Part shown: piece by piece, positions 10,501 through 22,109 of the stretch | How the letters are laid out: each line of letters opens with the position of its first letter | Position numbering within the stretch: position 1 is the first letter of the stretch | Assembly (NCBI GenBank): GCA_030248215.1 | Contig: JASANG010003945.1 | Location: 1 to 64,000, forward strand | DNA: 64,000 nucleotides | Direction: 5' to 3' | Source of the DNA: Enoplolaimus lenunculus | Lineage: Eukaryota; Nematoda; Enoplea; Enoplida; Thoracostomopsidae | Program-made: the position numbers and the translations under genes | The notes under the pieces: model-generated | What the model saw: only the letters and a program-made list of their open reading frames with translations | What the model was told of the DNA's origin: nothing | Databases searched by the model: none

Positions 10501-13500
10501 CAAACTGATCCTGCACATCCCGAACTTTTCTTTGTAGCAAACTATGCTCAGTTCCGTTATCCCGAATATACGCGTGAGCTTTAGACAAAAGAATTTTTAG
10601 CCGATCGCCTTGAGCAGTAATTTGGGCTTCGGTGAGGGTATGCTTTTGAAGCAAATCATCAACTCCAAGAATATGCTTTCCGACATCGCGAGATTGGACA
10701 CTTGGCTAAAACATAATTTTTAGAACGCTACATCGGTTAGATATTATAACACGTGACAAAATCTAAATTTGTCACGCCTTAACCCTACCGTAACACTTTT
10801 TCTGTTAAACCTACCGTGACGCTTGGCACACACTACTCTGTGATAAGCGTTTGGGTTTGTTTAACGCTAGTCAAAACCAAATTTCCACTCACAAGCACGA
10901 AAACTCCTAATATGCCTGTTACCAACGAGGTACATCCGTGCAAATAATTATGTGCCTTCAAATTTTGTAGCGTTAAAATAGCGTTAATGCTCTCCTCATT
11001 TTGTGGCAAAACTGCAAATCTATTCTTAGAAATACAACACCTCGTTCACTGTATATAACGCAGCCGGGCTGACATAAAACAAAGCCGAAAATTAGGAAGC
11101 ATCAGCCTTAAAAACAAGAAAACCCCTGTAGTCTTTCATTCAACTAAAACTCCAATCGCCTATCCATTCTTTCGTTCAGTTCTAACTAAAATTATACCAT
11201 TAATAAACACTAACTTAAATTTGCACCAGTGCGCTTTTAAGTAACAACATTTTAAAACTCAATTTAAACGCCACATTTGTCAGTTCGTTAACACTAGGTT
11301 ACCCTTAACGTGTGCATTTTTAGCACACCACACATATACGTATAAATCAAGTATGTTACGTATATATAAATATATGAGATAACATTGATAACATTAGCGT
11401 TAACCGTTCCCTAACGCGGGTCACTAATTTTGTGACACATTTTGTGGCGCGGGTAAATTTTATATTGCGAACGCTGCCTTATTGAAAGATTTACAATAAC
11501 AAAAACTTTTCAACAAATGTTATTGTAAACATACTAAAGTTTTCAAAAATCTGAAACCCTAACTGCCACTCAACCCAACAAGCTAAAATTCCTTCGCTCG
11601 CCAAACAAAAATATAGAAATTACCGTGGAAATTCATAAAATGCACCGAACATGGAAATTCATAAAATGACCGCACTTAAAATTTAACAAACACTGAGCTG
11701 TGCTACAGAAAACATACTGTAGCAAAATAACATTTGGCAAGTTCAAACTACATAGCCAACATACTTCTAATTGAGAAAATTCTGTTGACAGCGTATCTAA
11801 ATCTCGCATCATGCAAGTCAACTCAGAAAGACAATTTAAATCAATTCTCCGTTTGTCTAAAGCAGTCAACAGACGCTGCCACTTACTCACGATATCGCGC
11901 TCACTAAAATAAAAGTAAAGTCATAAAATAAAAATTATACAAGCGTGACAAAGGCTTATATTTTGAACGAGTCGTACACAAAGTTCACATTTTCCCAAAA
12001 AATAACCTTAGTCGTTATATTGTAGTTAAGCATGTTTTAGTTCTCGAATAGTTGGTTGTTTTTGATTAATCGTTGAATACCACAAATTCTTTTGCTTAAT
12101 TATCTAGCATGTTATTGTCACACTGAAGTTCAGAAATGTAACACATTTCGTTAAACTACTGTTTTCCCGGTGGATAATGCGTTGCTTTCGTGGGAAAAAG
12201 AACTCTGCTCACGTGCAGAGAAGTATGCAAAACAACAACGGGCGCATCTACAGAATTTAACATACAAGGAACAGGAACCTGATAAAACCACTGTGAATTT
12301 GGATGTTGACAGTTCTATCCAGAGACCTGTCGAAAGTAATAACTCTTTTATTCGGTTTTTTCATTTATAGACAATTTCTAACTAAAGATAATAAAGAGTT
12401 TCAGAGGTGGATAACTCGAATGATACGTATACATGCTTCTCCAAATCAGATATTATATTGTCTGTGCTAAATGATCCACCAACAATTTCCAGCAACTCAC
12501 CGTACTCTAATACGGCTTTTGTCATGATAGTTTTCGTCTAATAAATTGTCAGCCATGGATGTTAAATCTTTAAATCGTTGTTCCTAAAAAATGAAATAAA
12601 GATGATAATTCAATGCTGAATACCGGTTCTTGATGTACATAGCCTAACTCATAAAAGTTTCAAGTGTTTTAATACAAGACGGCATTGTCCAACATGGACT
12701 ACATTTCACCAGAAGCATGAACAGGAATGGATCAGGAACAGTAAAACAGGAATCAAATTTTTGAAAGGAATTATGGTGAAACCTTAAATGACTATATTCA
12801 CAGTACCGTATTTCCGATGTTTATTAATAAACCGTTGGCACTATTACACTCATAGTATATCGAATGTATACTGAGCGAGCAACACTACGTTTGAACCATT
12901 TGTGAAGCTAAAGCAAGTTAAGCCCCCACAATATCAACACACGTATTAAACATTGTTTGAAAATGTGTTTAAGACTTACCCTAGGCAAAATATCAGCAGT
13001 AATCGCTTCGTGCTTCTTGATACTCGCTTCAACTTGCGACACAGTTTTGCCCAAATCAAAGTCAGCTAGTTTCATTTCCATGTCTTTAAGCCAGGTATCG
13101 CGAAGCACCGCTTTCCGTTCAAACTTACTCGCTAAAGTCTCAAGCCGTTCTTGTCTGAAAGAAGGTTGTAACTTCTCACATCCGTTCATGTAAGTATTCG
13201 GAAAAACTCGGCATTCACAAATCAGTTTCAAGTTACGAAACAAAACTTCAGCCACCTTTGCACTATGCAGCGAGCTTAAACGATTATAATTTCACTTTCA
13301 AAACACCACATCTGATCATGAAACGGTAATATTTCTTGCCTTCGAGTGGTTCTCTTGATATAATAGTCGCTTGTTGATAGGTTTTTTGGCCTCGCGTTAA
13401 TTATGAAATACATCAATCCTAACGGTTCCTTAAACACCGCGTAATAACTCAAATATGTAAAAATCACGTCCGCTATTGAACATACTCCTGTCGCAGCTCA

Positions 13501-16500
13501 CCTTATTAATTCTTCGTGTAGCGCTTGCTGTCTGGCGTGCTCTGCAAACTCAAGGTCATTCCAAGCCTGTTCTATATCTTTCAGCGTAAACCCTGCTGGC
13601 GGTGTGTATGATTTATGGCCCAATGCCTTGAACTTGGTCTGGATAATGAAAAACAGTGCCTCCACATCACCTTTTTCATTGTACCTGTAAGCAGTTATAA
13701 CACTGGCCACCATCGCTAATAATGTTTAAATGCCTCGGTGTACTACAATAAAAATGCTATTGTTGTATCAATGCATTATAGACGAACAGCTATACGACAC
13801 TATGCATAATGCCAAAACTTTTGTCATTTCGTAAAATATCTCCTAACTTGTAGCGTTCCACTGTATCAGTAAGTAAAAAATAATACACGCCACGCAGACG
13901 CCAAATTAAAATTCTAATCAACAAACCCTACGTGACGTGAAAACACTGCCATGTTGGAATTTTTGGGTCAAGTCTATCAAATAACAAATACAGCCGTGAC
14001 ATCCAAGTACAAAACTCCAACAATCAATTATAGCGCAGTGTGTACTTAGGAGGCTTTTCAACCGTCCGATATTGCTTGAAAACAATCATTTCCTGCTGAA
14101 TGCCGTGGAGGTTATTCGGGAAATCGCGACTATTCAACCAAATGATTTTTTCACGAATCCACGCTAATACGTTTGACGATATCGTTTCATAGTCATCACG
14201 AGCTCTATCAGCGGAGATCAATTCACCGACAACCTAAATAATTTTAAAGGAAACAAAACCTTCACGTCCAAATGCTGAACTATTTTTGGGAAACCCGATT
14301 TGTACAGTTTCCCTTACATGAAAAGGTAAACCCACGCTTAGCTAAGGTTTTCGTAAATCTATACCTGCGTCTTAGGCTATAGGTGTGTACAAGAGCCGAA
14401 ATCACACGCGATTACTTGGCACAGAGAAAGTTTAACGCGTATTAGCTAAAAGGTAACCAAACAGTGATCATAAAACACAACCGGACTACCGCAGATAATC
14501 CGCTAACTAAATAAGTGCAACACTACCAACTATGAAGTACTAATTTTTGGCACAATGAAATGTCAATTGCAAAACAAATTTCAATACCTTTCCAATCCTT
14601 TTGGCACCTGTAGACTCAGTTTTCTGTTTAGCAAAATAATGATAATACGTGGCAATATATGTCAGTATTGTCTTGTCATCCGGTCGAGTGACATCAACAT
14701 CTGCAAAAACGCCTTGCTCATACAATATAGGCATATTATGAGCTTCAAGAGAGTCCACGGTCAAACATTCAATCCTAATATGTTATAGCTTGAACACAAT
14801 ATGTCAGGGATGGGTGGTCTCGGTCAAAAGAGCGAGAGAGAGACCCAACCTATCGAGAAGGAGAGTTCTGGTCTCGGTCTCGGTCAATTTTTAGCGTTAC
14901 GGAAAAAATAAGATTTTTAACAAAACTTTTGAATATTTTTATCTGCTTAGAATTGCCGCTTCATACAATTAAACTAAATCGCCGCCAAAATTTATTTTTT
15001 TACTTTATTCTTCACTTGGCTACTGTCGCCATACCCTTCGAATAGGCTCCGGATCCCTAATTCAAAATATAGTGTTGTTTTTGCTGCTGGGCAAAGCTAA
15101 TAGACTGGAAAATGTTTTAACATAGCGTGACGTTATAAATGCGGATGACCCATAATTATTTAAACGATGCCTTAAATGCTTTAAATATGAAATTGCAACT
15201 ATTTGTGCTTTGTCAAACTAAAATCAGTGTTTTGGGTTTCCTTTCAAAAATAGAATTTTGGGTAACCGGAGGGAGTCATTCTGCTTCTCAAATCGCTGTA
15301 TAATCAGTTAGCGGTGCTCCACAATCGTTCGCTGTCTGTGTTGGTAGACGAAATGCGCAAGTACTTCCGGGCCAAAGCTGCAATCCAAGGAAAATTTTTG
15401 TGATTGTTTATCGCTCTTTCATCTCATTGGTCTCGGTGTGCAAACCACCAAGACTGAAAAAAGCGAGACCGAGACCAAATTTATTTGGCTGACAGTCAAA
15501 TGTAGCGTCACTGCGAGCCATCACCTTAAAAGCACGAAGCCTGAGGCAGTGGCGTCCCTTCCTCCGTTTACAAATTTTGTACCTGGACGAGTAGCGTTAA
15601 ATTTTGAAAATAAATTGTTCGATAAACAAGATATATTCTTTGCATGGGCATAGCCAGATTTTGGAATGGGGTTGCATTCTATGAAAATGACTAAGGAAGG
15701 GTTTCATGTATTACAAACTGAAAAATATCTGTAAACAGCTTTACAGAAATCGCAAAGGGGGTGTTGACATCTGAAAACCTTTCCGGCTATGCCTTTGATC
15801 GTTTATATTCTGAACTAGCACATAGTTACTTGGAATGTTCAGTGGGACTGTCAGCTGCTACTGTTCATTCATAAAGTATATATTATTATATTTTAAACAT
15901 ATGGTTTCGGTTGACAGCACGAGGCATTTCATTTCTTAGTTTTACTATCAGCTGTTGTAAACTGTTCAATATTTAACTAACAACCTTATTTGGCATAGGG
16001 ATTTTTCGGCCACATGAAATTGTTTACGGAAACTTTTCAATTATACGGTATTAAGTTCGTTTAATTTTGATACCACCATAAACGCGCTCCTGTTACTACT
16101 TCTTGTATGGTAACTTGACGATAAAACTGTAATCGCAGACTCAGGTCTTAAAAGACTTTTGGTGTGGCCTATAGTATGAGAAAAGCTGCTAATAACGCTA
16201 AAAATTCTCGAGCAGGGTGCGAGATATCGAGTGGTTTGGTACCTAAAAAGTTAAACTCTTAAGGGTTACAAATCATAAGCGAGGACAAAACTGATTTGAA
16301 CAAACCTTCAGCATCAAGCAGTTGTGCAATACCAAGTTGTTTTTCTGCGACATTGAATGCATTTCTCAAGTTTGAAATGTGATCACCAGGATTCAAAGCG
16401 TCATAATTTATCAGGTCTGGTCTACAATATTATAATCAGGTCTGGTCTACAATATTATATTGAAAATGTGAAATATAATTTGAAGAAAAAAAATACAATC

Positions 16501-19500
16501 AGTATGACAACAGTAAAAAGCAGTAAATGTCAAAAGACCACACCTTTCTGCAGGATACTGAAAAAGATAATCACGTTTACTGACATAAGAAATAAAATCT
16601 ACCTGTGTGCATGGATGAGTGCGTTGAATCCCAGTCCGTTTCTCCACGAAGTACTGAAATTTTCTATTTTGACGTTGCTATAACCCATTGTTTTTCGTTG
16701 ACACCAAAGCAATAGTGCATCTTTTGCCGACCGTTTTTCGCTGCTTTCTTGTTCGTCCTGAAAAACTTCGTAACAATAACTAAATCAAAATCAGAAATAA
16801 TCTAAACTAACGACATCTATGCATCGCTAACTTCTTAACTTCTTCTTACCGTATAACGTAACCTTCGGAACATTTGGCGGCAAACATTATGTGGCACTGC
16901 TACTTGTGTTTCTCTAGTTAGAGAACGGGGCAGACATCGCTAAGCTATATATATTCAGCAAATGGGTTTCCTGATAATTATACTTATAAACTTTAAGCAC
17001 CTCCACCTCTAAACTAGATAAAAGGTGGATTTGCGCTACCTCGAAATTACAAAATGGCACATTATTCAAGCAAAAATTTGTTAAGAAACCAATAATTACG
17101 AAAAATTCCAAACATTACAATTGATTTTTATCATAGGAGAAGATGCGACCGGATATCAGGTTCCGGTTTACTATCAAGTAATAAACCGACATTCCAGTTC
17201 AGGACACAAAATCCGATATAAACCCACAACAACTTAGCAAAGAACTTCATAAAAAATTAGCAGCAATGTAAAATTGATTTCACGATCACATCATGATTTT
17301 GGAACAGAGGTAGCCTTGTGGACAAAACGCTTTCAAAAAATTCGTTTTACTTTGTTGACGCATTATCCAATTGAAATGCGGTTCCCGACCGCCCGGCTAC
17401 TGCTTAACTAGGCAGTAACGCAGCTGAATTTAATACAATAATTATAATTAAACTACGACAAACCTCTTCTATAACAACATTTTCAATCTGAAATCGCAGA
17501 ATAATCGTCCAAATCAGACCAAGAATTAAATCTTCATTTCGGTCGTAAATATCTTTTGCTCCGATGTTTTCCAGTTTGATGTTCTAAAATGCAGCATACG
17601 AAAAATAAAGCAAAATCAAGTTAGTTCGAACATGATGGCTTACAAGGCAATTTAGGACTACATTCGAGAGTTTTCCAGGGTAATTCGTCGTTTATGTTCA
17701 CAAAATAGAAACTGCAAAAAGAACCGCTTAAAAATGACATTGCAATTTCATAGATAAAATATAACCCAATTTTTCTGCAACGTATCACAACAAGTAAAAT
17801 TAAAATTAAAACTTCAAAATTTCGATGAACTCGATATAAAGGTTTCTAAAATGTTGGCTGATCCTACCTTCCACTTCAAATAATCCAAAACTCGATTCAA
17901 ATTTTCAATCTTATGCACTTCCATGCGACCTTTGTTCGGTTTGCCTAGCTTGTCTCCAGATATGATTTCTAGAAGTTTCATGAGCAATATGCCGTCGCGA
18001 ACGTCATCGTACAAATGGTCTTTCTCGATATTTAGACGAGCCTGAAATCAAGTTAATCCAATAAACACAGTCGTCACCTTATTTGCGTCTTCCAAAAGCC
18101 TAAGACAATGTAATGTAATACAAACCTTTTCAACTACATCAACACTATTGGACGCCTTACAACTTGAGATGCTTTTTACACTTATATGTATACAATTCAC
18201 AAAATATGCCGTATCTTAGAACCAATTTATTTCCACCTCACCCTATTTAAATGCATGTTGCACCACTTGGTGAACGTTTTCTCTTGAATTCTCATGCGTT
18301 CATTTTTCAATGCCCGGATTCGCGTTTTTTCAAACGATGCTGTTGGATCTGAGAAGTCAATGTCATCGTCATAATCATCTAAAAATTAAAAAACACAGTC
18401 AAAAAGGTTTCGGCAACATACTGTCACAGCAGTCTGTGAAGACTAAGCTAAAAGGATCGTTGTAAGATCCGCACTTATGAGGCGCTCCAACATTTATTCT
18501 ACTTGTTAATACAAATTATCCGTATAGTCACAAAATTTCTAATTCCGATTCCGCTTCCGATTCCAGTATAAATTTGCTGTTTAAATTCCGATTCCGGTAT
18601 AATTCAGTTCGGCTTTAGTTTACATCCTGTTGATCACTGCAGGGCCGCAGCCATAGCGACACCAATGCAATGGATCCCTTCAATGGCTTCGACAAATTTC
18701 TGTTAAATGCTAGTTGATACAGAAATTTAAAACAAAACTATACTTGACGCTGCCCTCCCATCAAACAAAAATCCTGACTATCAGTAATCATTACGGAAGC
18801 AAGTATTAATGCCACTTAATTCGCTACTTGGGGATGGGCTTACCATTTGACCAAAAGTCCTTACAACTTGGTGGTATGCATCCAGTTTAAGCTGCCCCAC
18901 TGGAAAATTTGCCCCCGGTTGCGTAGTTTACTTTCAAAAGTCTAACTTTTTCGGACATCACACACACCTTTTTGGCACAATTATTTTTCAATTACTTGCA
19001 AATTACAAAGTAGCGGAAGGTATGGTTAAAAGAAATTGTCCCTTAAAAATGTTTGTCGGTAAAAATTACTACACCTCAACCCCCCCCCCCCGAAAAATTA
19101 TCCCCGGTTCCAAACTAGATGCCCCCGGTTGCCCACTGGAGGCCATTGTTGAAGCTCTCACACTCTGTCGTTACCAGTCCAATGCCAGCTTAAAAAAATC
19201 GAGACTAACTCAGTCACTGTTCGTATCAACAAATAACTGCGTTGATATATGCTACGCCTGCATTTGTGAACGGTATACACGTGTTCACAATGCCGTTTGC
19301 AACAATTTAAACATGAGAAGCAGTATGGAATATTACGGCCCCGGAGTCTAGCAGATATGAAAGTTCTTGCATAGCACCATCAATCATCCAGTCTATTTGG
19401 AGGTGTTTCGGTTGGAATTTGGAAGGCAGCGGCGCAACTACGTGGCGGAATCTGAATGTAATAGTTTTCAAAAAATAAGACGCCGAGTTCTAATAAAATA

Positions 19501-21561
19501 AAAACTGTTTATATAGTTTGTAAGGTTCTAAATTCGTGTCCGGTCTTAAATATATCCCCACCAGTTTGTAATAGAACCCATACCCACCCAGCGCCTCATG
19601 GGGATCCTCATGCATATGAAATCCTTGACAAAGTGGGATCTGCTGGCGACGCGGTGTCAAGCTAGGTTTCAGAACCAAACTCGGAACCGCTGGAGTCGCA
19701 GTGGCCAATAGGTCCAAATTTGAATTCGAAACTGCAACTGGAATTACAATTTACCGGAACCGAAATCGGAATTTGAAAAAATTACCGGAACCAGAAAATG
19801 AAAAATGCATGCCACCAAAAAATTCATTTTAATGTTCTTTTGTGCTGTATTATTGTTCAAATAATCTTTGTTGAAGATAGGTATTGACTTAATCTGCGGT
19901 ATTTTAGATTTTCCTTATCAACTGAAGCGAATTCTACCTTCGATGGTTTATTTTCAGTGATTGTCAGTCTTAAATACAGATATACTAAACCAATTAATTA
20001 GGGATGTGTCGAGATCAAAATTTTTGCCGATGCCGATTCTTATTTTGAAAATTTGCCGATGCCGACTCTTATTTTGAAAATTTGCCGATGCCAAACCGAT
20101 GCTGATTTCAACTTTAGTACAACATGCGTAAAGATCAGGCCTGGGCATTCGCGAGGAGGATACTACATTACATCATTATGCTAAGAATTAAACCCTAACA
20201 ACCATAAACGATTATAATTTTGAGAAAGGTTTATTTCAATTACTTTTTTCAAACACAAACTCAAGAGAGAAACAGTTTCCCTGATCAGACAAAGTGATAT
20301 ACGGACAAGGAGTGAAATTGATAGCATTCCAACTGACTGGCATGTGCTAAAAGTATCGCCAAAGAATCGGCAATTTTCTGTAGTGCCGATGCTAATGCCG
20401 ATACCGATTAATCAGCACATCCCTAATACCACGAGTGGATAATGACAAGAGTGTGCAATTCTTGGTGTCCCGCAGTTTACAAATATATTAAACTACGTCT
20501 AATGGGAGCATGTTTGACGACGCATACATAAAGTGAAATGGTTCGTACCGATTGTAACCCCCTCTAAATAAAGGGGGGATAGGGCAAAAACGCAACGCGT
20601 GCCGGGTACATTCTTTTCTACACAGAATGTGCCCAGTTGCACACTTGTTAAATGGCGATTATCCAAATACTAATTAAATTTATTTCATTTTTAACGTTAA
20701 TATATAATTGAACAAGTACGTAGCTTTAAAAAGGCTTCTTAAAGATTAGCAAATTTAAAAACGACCAAAATTTAATACTACCGTAATTTTTGGAAGATGA
20801 AAAAACGCCGGAACCGAACCGGAGTTCCAGTATCTTTTACAGCCTGCTACACACAGCGCGTGAGGAAATAATTTTGGAACATACACCACTAAAGCGATGT
20901 CGGTTCAGAGTAGAAGAGCGCCTACAACTAGTGTGTGAGAATGAATCGCACAGAAGATCATAGTTTCAATTCAATATATTCAAAAATGAAATTTTTCCAA
21001 AACCACTGGAGGTCCATGGCTTCCTTGACTTCCCTAGGTACCAGGGTGCAACCGGAATTACAATTTACCGGAACCGGAATTTGAAAATTTTACCGGAACC
21101 GGAACCGGAAAGTGAAAAATGCATTTCACCAAAAATTTCATTTTAATCTTATTTTTTGCTCTATTATTTGTGAAACAACCTTAGTCGAACATAGGTATTT
21201 ATTTTATTTGTTGTATTTTAGATTTTCGTCGTCGACTGAAGTGAAATCCACCATCAATGGCTTATATTCGGAGTACAAGTGGCTTTCAAAAGAGATAATT
21301 AAAAATTAGCAAAGTTAAGAAAACGGCCAAATTAGAAAACACCGGAATTTTTAAAAATGCCGGAACCGGAATTCCGGTTCCACCCTGCTAGGTACGTCCC
21401 GGATATCCACTCAGTCCCACACTTTCACCTCCATAGTCTAACAATGACTACAAACAATCAGTTTTCTCTGATTTAATACTGAATACGAAAAGCAATCGCC
21501 CGCCCCACTTACCATCGGCACTCGGTGAGTCGAACTCGTTCCGATATGATCCACCAATCAT
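7507..21561 (-). CDS. Beta-heavy spectrin, 5' part (18 exons)
   Basis: Beta-heavy spectrin (karst in flies, sma-1 in worms, SPTBN5 in vertebrates) pairs with alpha-spectrin in the submembrane skeleton, mainly at the apical side of epithelia. I read 18 exons, all with GT/AG ends and matching phases, giving 824 continuous codons. Order by residue: acidic N-terminus 1-35, CH1 about 45-155, CH2 about 168-285, then spectrin-repeat helices to 824. Family signatures include [19 protein letters not shown] at the start of CH2, [13 protein letters not shown] at the end of CH1, and [17 protein letters not shown] at the start of repeat 1. The alignment remembered from the family favours the heavy type, for example [20 protein letters not shown]. 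Family members are near 4,000 residues, so about a fifth is here and the SH3 domain must lie beyond position 1. No stops or frameshifts were seen. Introns reach 3.1 kb and are full of MITEs. Confidence 0.93.
7967..8068 (-). CDS. Spectrin exon 17, repeat 5 start
   Basis: 34 codons, phase 0: [20 protein letters not shown] then [14 protein letters not shown]. It joins exon 16 to give [12 protein letters not shown], matching LLQRHRDLEGEL in relatives. Confidence 0.94.
8404..8574 (-). CDS. Spectrin exon 16, repeat 4 to 5
   Basis: 57 codons: [52 protein letters not shown]. The [12 protein letters not shown] motif is a hallmark of spectrin repeats. Confidence 0.96.
8821..8949 (-). CDS. Spectrin exon 15, repeat 4
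   Basis: 43 codons, phase 0: [20 protein letters not shown], then [20 protein letters not shown]. The preceding intron contains an old MITE (9236-9935). Confidence 0.93.
9236..9935. mobile_element. Old MITE in spectrin intron (copy M1)
   Basis: Shares blocks such as TTGAGCGAAGCTT, GGTTTTTGG-like motifs, TTTGTAAACAATTTATT and repeated TTAGCTAACTATTC lines with an inverted copy at 27.33-27.89 kb. It is internally repetitive, with about three related sub-blocks. Confidence 0.65.
10094..10271 (-). CDS. Spectrin exon 14, repeat 3 to 4
   Basis: Reads [20 protein letters not shown] then [20 protein letters not shown], followed by a more diverged helix ending QMQRSFK. The usual KHKAL turn is weak (QRSFK). 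Donor GTATGC. Confidence 0.93.
10497..10705 (-). CDS. Spectrin exon 13, repeat 3
   Basis: The largest exon here, 69 codons plus two bases: [40 protein letters not shown]. The [14 protein letters not shown] motif is typical of the helix B/C turn of beta-spectrin repeats. Confidence 0.96.
11765..11903 (-). CDS. Spectrin exon 12, repeat 2 to 3
   Basis: Reads [20 protein letters not shown] then [20 protein letters not shown], with the conserved core W of the repeat. Donor GTATGT follows QLE. Confidence 0.95.
12155..12335 (+). CDS. Coding-like fragment antisense in spectrin intron
   Basis: An open plus-strand frame reads [40 protein letters not shown] and [13 protein letters not shown], then reaches a GTAATA donor-like site near 12336. 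The charged, helix-like composition is unlike intron DNA. There is no clear acceptor upstream and the frame is closed by a stop just before, so it could be a retroposed fragment of another gene or a nested exon. The family is not recognised. Confidence 0.4.
12501..12583 (-). CDS. Spectrin exon 11, repeat 2
   Basis: A short 83-nt exon reading [20 protein letters not shown] then DKSRIRV. It was missed by simple ORF length filters. Both phases match exons 10 and 12. Confidence 0.93.
12980..13154 (-). CDS. Spectrin exon 10, repeat 1 to 2
   Basis: Reads [40 protein letters not shown] and [18 protein letters not shown], the family RxxRKxxxREtWL helix and the KKHEAI turn of repeat 2. Confidence 0.97.
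13502..13684 (-). CDS. Spectrin exon 9, repeat 1
   Basis: Reads [20 protein letters not shown] and later [20 protein letters not shown], as in other beta spectrins (ISDINKAWERLExAEHEREL). Phases 2 in and 2 out are both satisfied by its neighbours. Confidence 0.96.
14046..14233 (-). CDS. Spectrin exon 8, linker helix and repeat 1 start
   Basis: 62 codons plus two bases. Reads [20 protein letters not shown] then [11 protein letters not shown], the conserved helix that leads from the CH pair into spectrin repeat 1. Confidence 0.96.
14588..14700 (-). CDS. Spectrin exon 7, CH2 tail
   Basis: Begins with two bases after TTTTTGCAG and reads [20 protein letters not shown] then [17 protein letters not shown]. 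It matches the family motif PDEKSIMTYVxxYYHxF that closes the actin-binding pair. The intron upstream of it (14701-16305) holds a GGTCTCGGTC-type element. Confidence 0.96.
14805..15487. mobile_element. MITE, CAGGGATGGG-GGTCTCGGTC family, copy L1
   Basis: Starts CAGGGATGGGTGGTCTCGGT and ends with GAGACCGAGACC, containing CTACTGTCGCCATACCCTTC, which is nearly identical in the copy at 29.2 kb. It lies in the spectrin intron between exons 6 and 7. Confidence 0.7.
16306..16421 (-). CDS. Spectrin exon 6, CH2 end
   Basis: Reads [20 protein letters not shown] then [18 protein letters not shown], the second half of CH2. Its acceptor lies inside an exact 25-bp tandem duplication (16410-16459). Only the exon-proximal copy gives an open frame. 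Confidence 0.95.
16410..16459. repeat. Exact 25-bp tandem duplication at a splice acceptor
   Basis: Two identical 25-base units (16410-16434 and 16435-16459) each contain, on the minus strand, ATATTGTAG then ACCAGACC. The copy next to exon 6 is the functional acceptor. The outer copy would add eight codons and a TAG stop. Confidence 0.95.
16603..16757 (-). CDS. Spectrin exon 5, CH2 start
   Basis: Starts [20 protein letters not shown] and ends FNALIHAH plus AG, the first half of CH2. The [14 protein letters not shown] form is the one remembered from fly karst. The donor is GTAGAT. Confidence 0.97.
17464..17583 (-). CDS. Spectrin exon 4, CH1 end
   Basis: 40 codons, phase 0. Carries the CH1 C-terminal helix [16 protein letters not shown]. 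The usual DIVDGN is DIYDRN here, a Gly to Arg change at a commonly conserved turn. Confidence 0.97.
17868..18041 (-). CDS. Spectrin exon 3, CH1 middle
   Basis: 58 codons, phase 0 at both ends. Contains [20 protein letters not shown] and [13 protein letters not shown], which match the CH1 core (usual form LRDGxxLLxLLExxSGExL, then GRMRVHxIENV). Confidence 0.97.
18242..18378 (-). CDS. Spectrin exon 2, CH1 start
   Basis: Reads an acidic stretch ([10 protein letters not shown]) then [22 protein letters not shown], the standard opening of the first actin-binding calponin-homology domain. It begins with two bases completing the split Asp codon and ends AGG before GTGAGG. Confidence 0.95.
20000..20425. 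mobile_element. MITE, AGGGATGTGCCGAT family, copy E1
   Basis: Ends AGGGATGTGTCGA and CAGCACATCCCT, with internal GCCGATGCCGATTC motifs repeated at both sides. Related copies lie at 25.1, 31.0, 31.6 and 32.3 kb. Confidence 0.8.
20433..20646. repeat. Dispersed repeat N1
   Basis: Shares GTGGATAATGACAAGAGTGT, CCTCTAAATAAAGGGGGG and GGGCAAAAACGCAACGCGTG with the copy at 61240-61550. Confidence 0.7.
21042..21387. mobile_element. hAT-type MITE, copy D3
   Basis: Inverted ends CAGGGTGCAACCGGAATTAC and AATTCCGGTTCCACCCTG, with tandem CCGGAACCGGAA near both sides. It lies in spectrin intron 1, just downstream of exon 1. Confidence 0.85.
21513..21561 (-). CDS. Spectrin exon 1 (start codon)
   Basis: Starts ATG at 21561 and reads [16 protein letters not shown] plus one base, then GTAAGT. 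Phase 1 fits the two-base start of exon 2 and yields another Asp in the acidic run. The frame stays open upstream to another ATG at 21693, but that extension is hydrophobic and unlike the family, so I chose 21561. The intron after it is the longest, about 3.1 kb. Confidence 0.7.
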
Positions 21562-22109
21562 AATTACGTAACCAAAACAGCGATCGTGTATGTGCTGACT
21601 CAGCGATGGCGTATTTGCGTTTACTCCGCTACAGCTGTATTTATGTCGATAGATGTTTGCTATGCTAAGCCAATTATATATAACCAAAACCACAATTAAC
21701 AGACAAGCCTTGAATTAAAAAATGTTTGACATATGACTAAGTAGTAAGTAAGTGTATGTGGAAATTTTAATCGCGAAACGCGAAAAATGCACATTAATAC
21801 AACAGACCCAAATAGCGATCGACGATCGTGTTACAAGTATAAAAATAAAACGCTATATGAGGGATACGTGAAATTTTCACACGGTTAAGACTACAATAAA
21901 AAAACTCAATACAAGGGCTGGCTGTTGACTGTACAATATGTGTCCGTTTGTAAATAGTTTAAGCTTATACACAAATACATTTGTTAACACGAAATATTAA
22001 ATATTACGATATATTTATACGACAAAATTTCTTTAATATACTAAATACCATACCACCCTTGCATCGAATATTAGGTATGTATTGTTAGAACTGCCTATAA
22101 GCCAAATGT

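Larger units (their letters stand above)
19731..20848. mobile_element. hAT-type MITE D2, interrupted by other repeats
   Basis: Left part (from about 19731) and right part (to about 20848) match D3 closely: GGAATTACAATTTACCGGAA on the left and GATTAGCAAATTTAAAAACG with CGCCGGAACC on the right. Between them sit copy E1 (20000-20425) and repeat N1 (20433-20646). It lies in spectrin intron 1. Confidence 0.7.
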
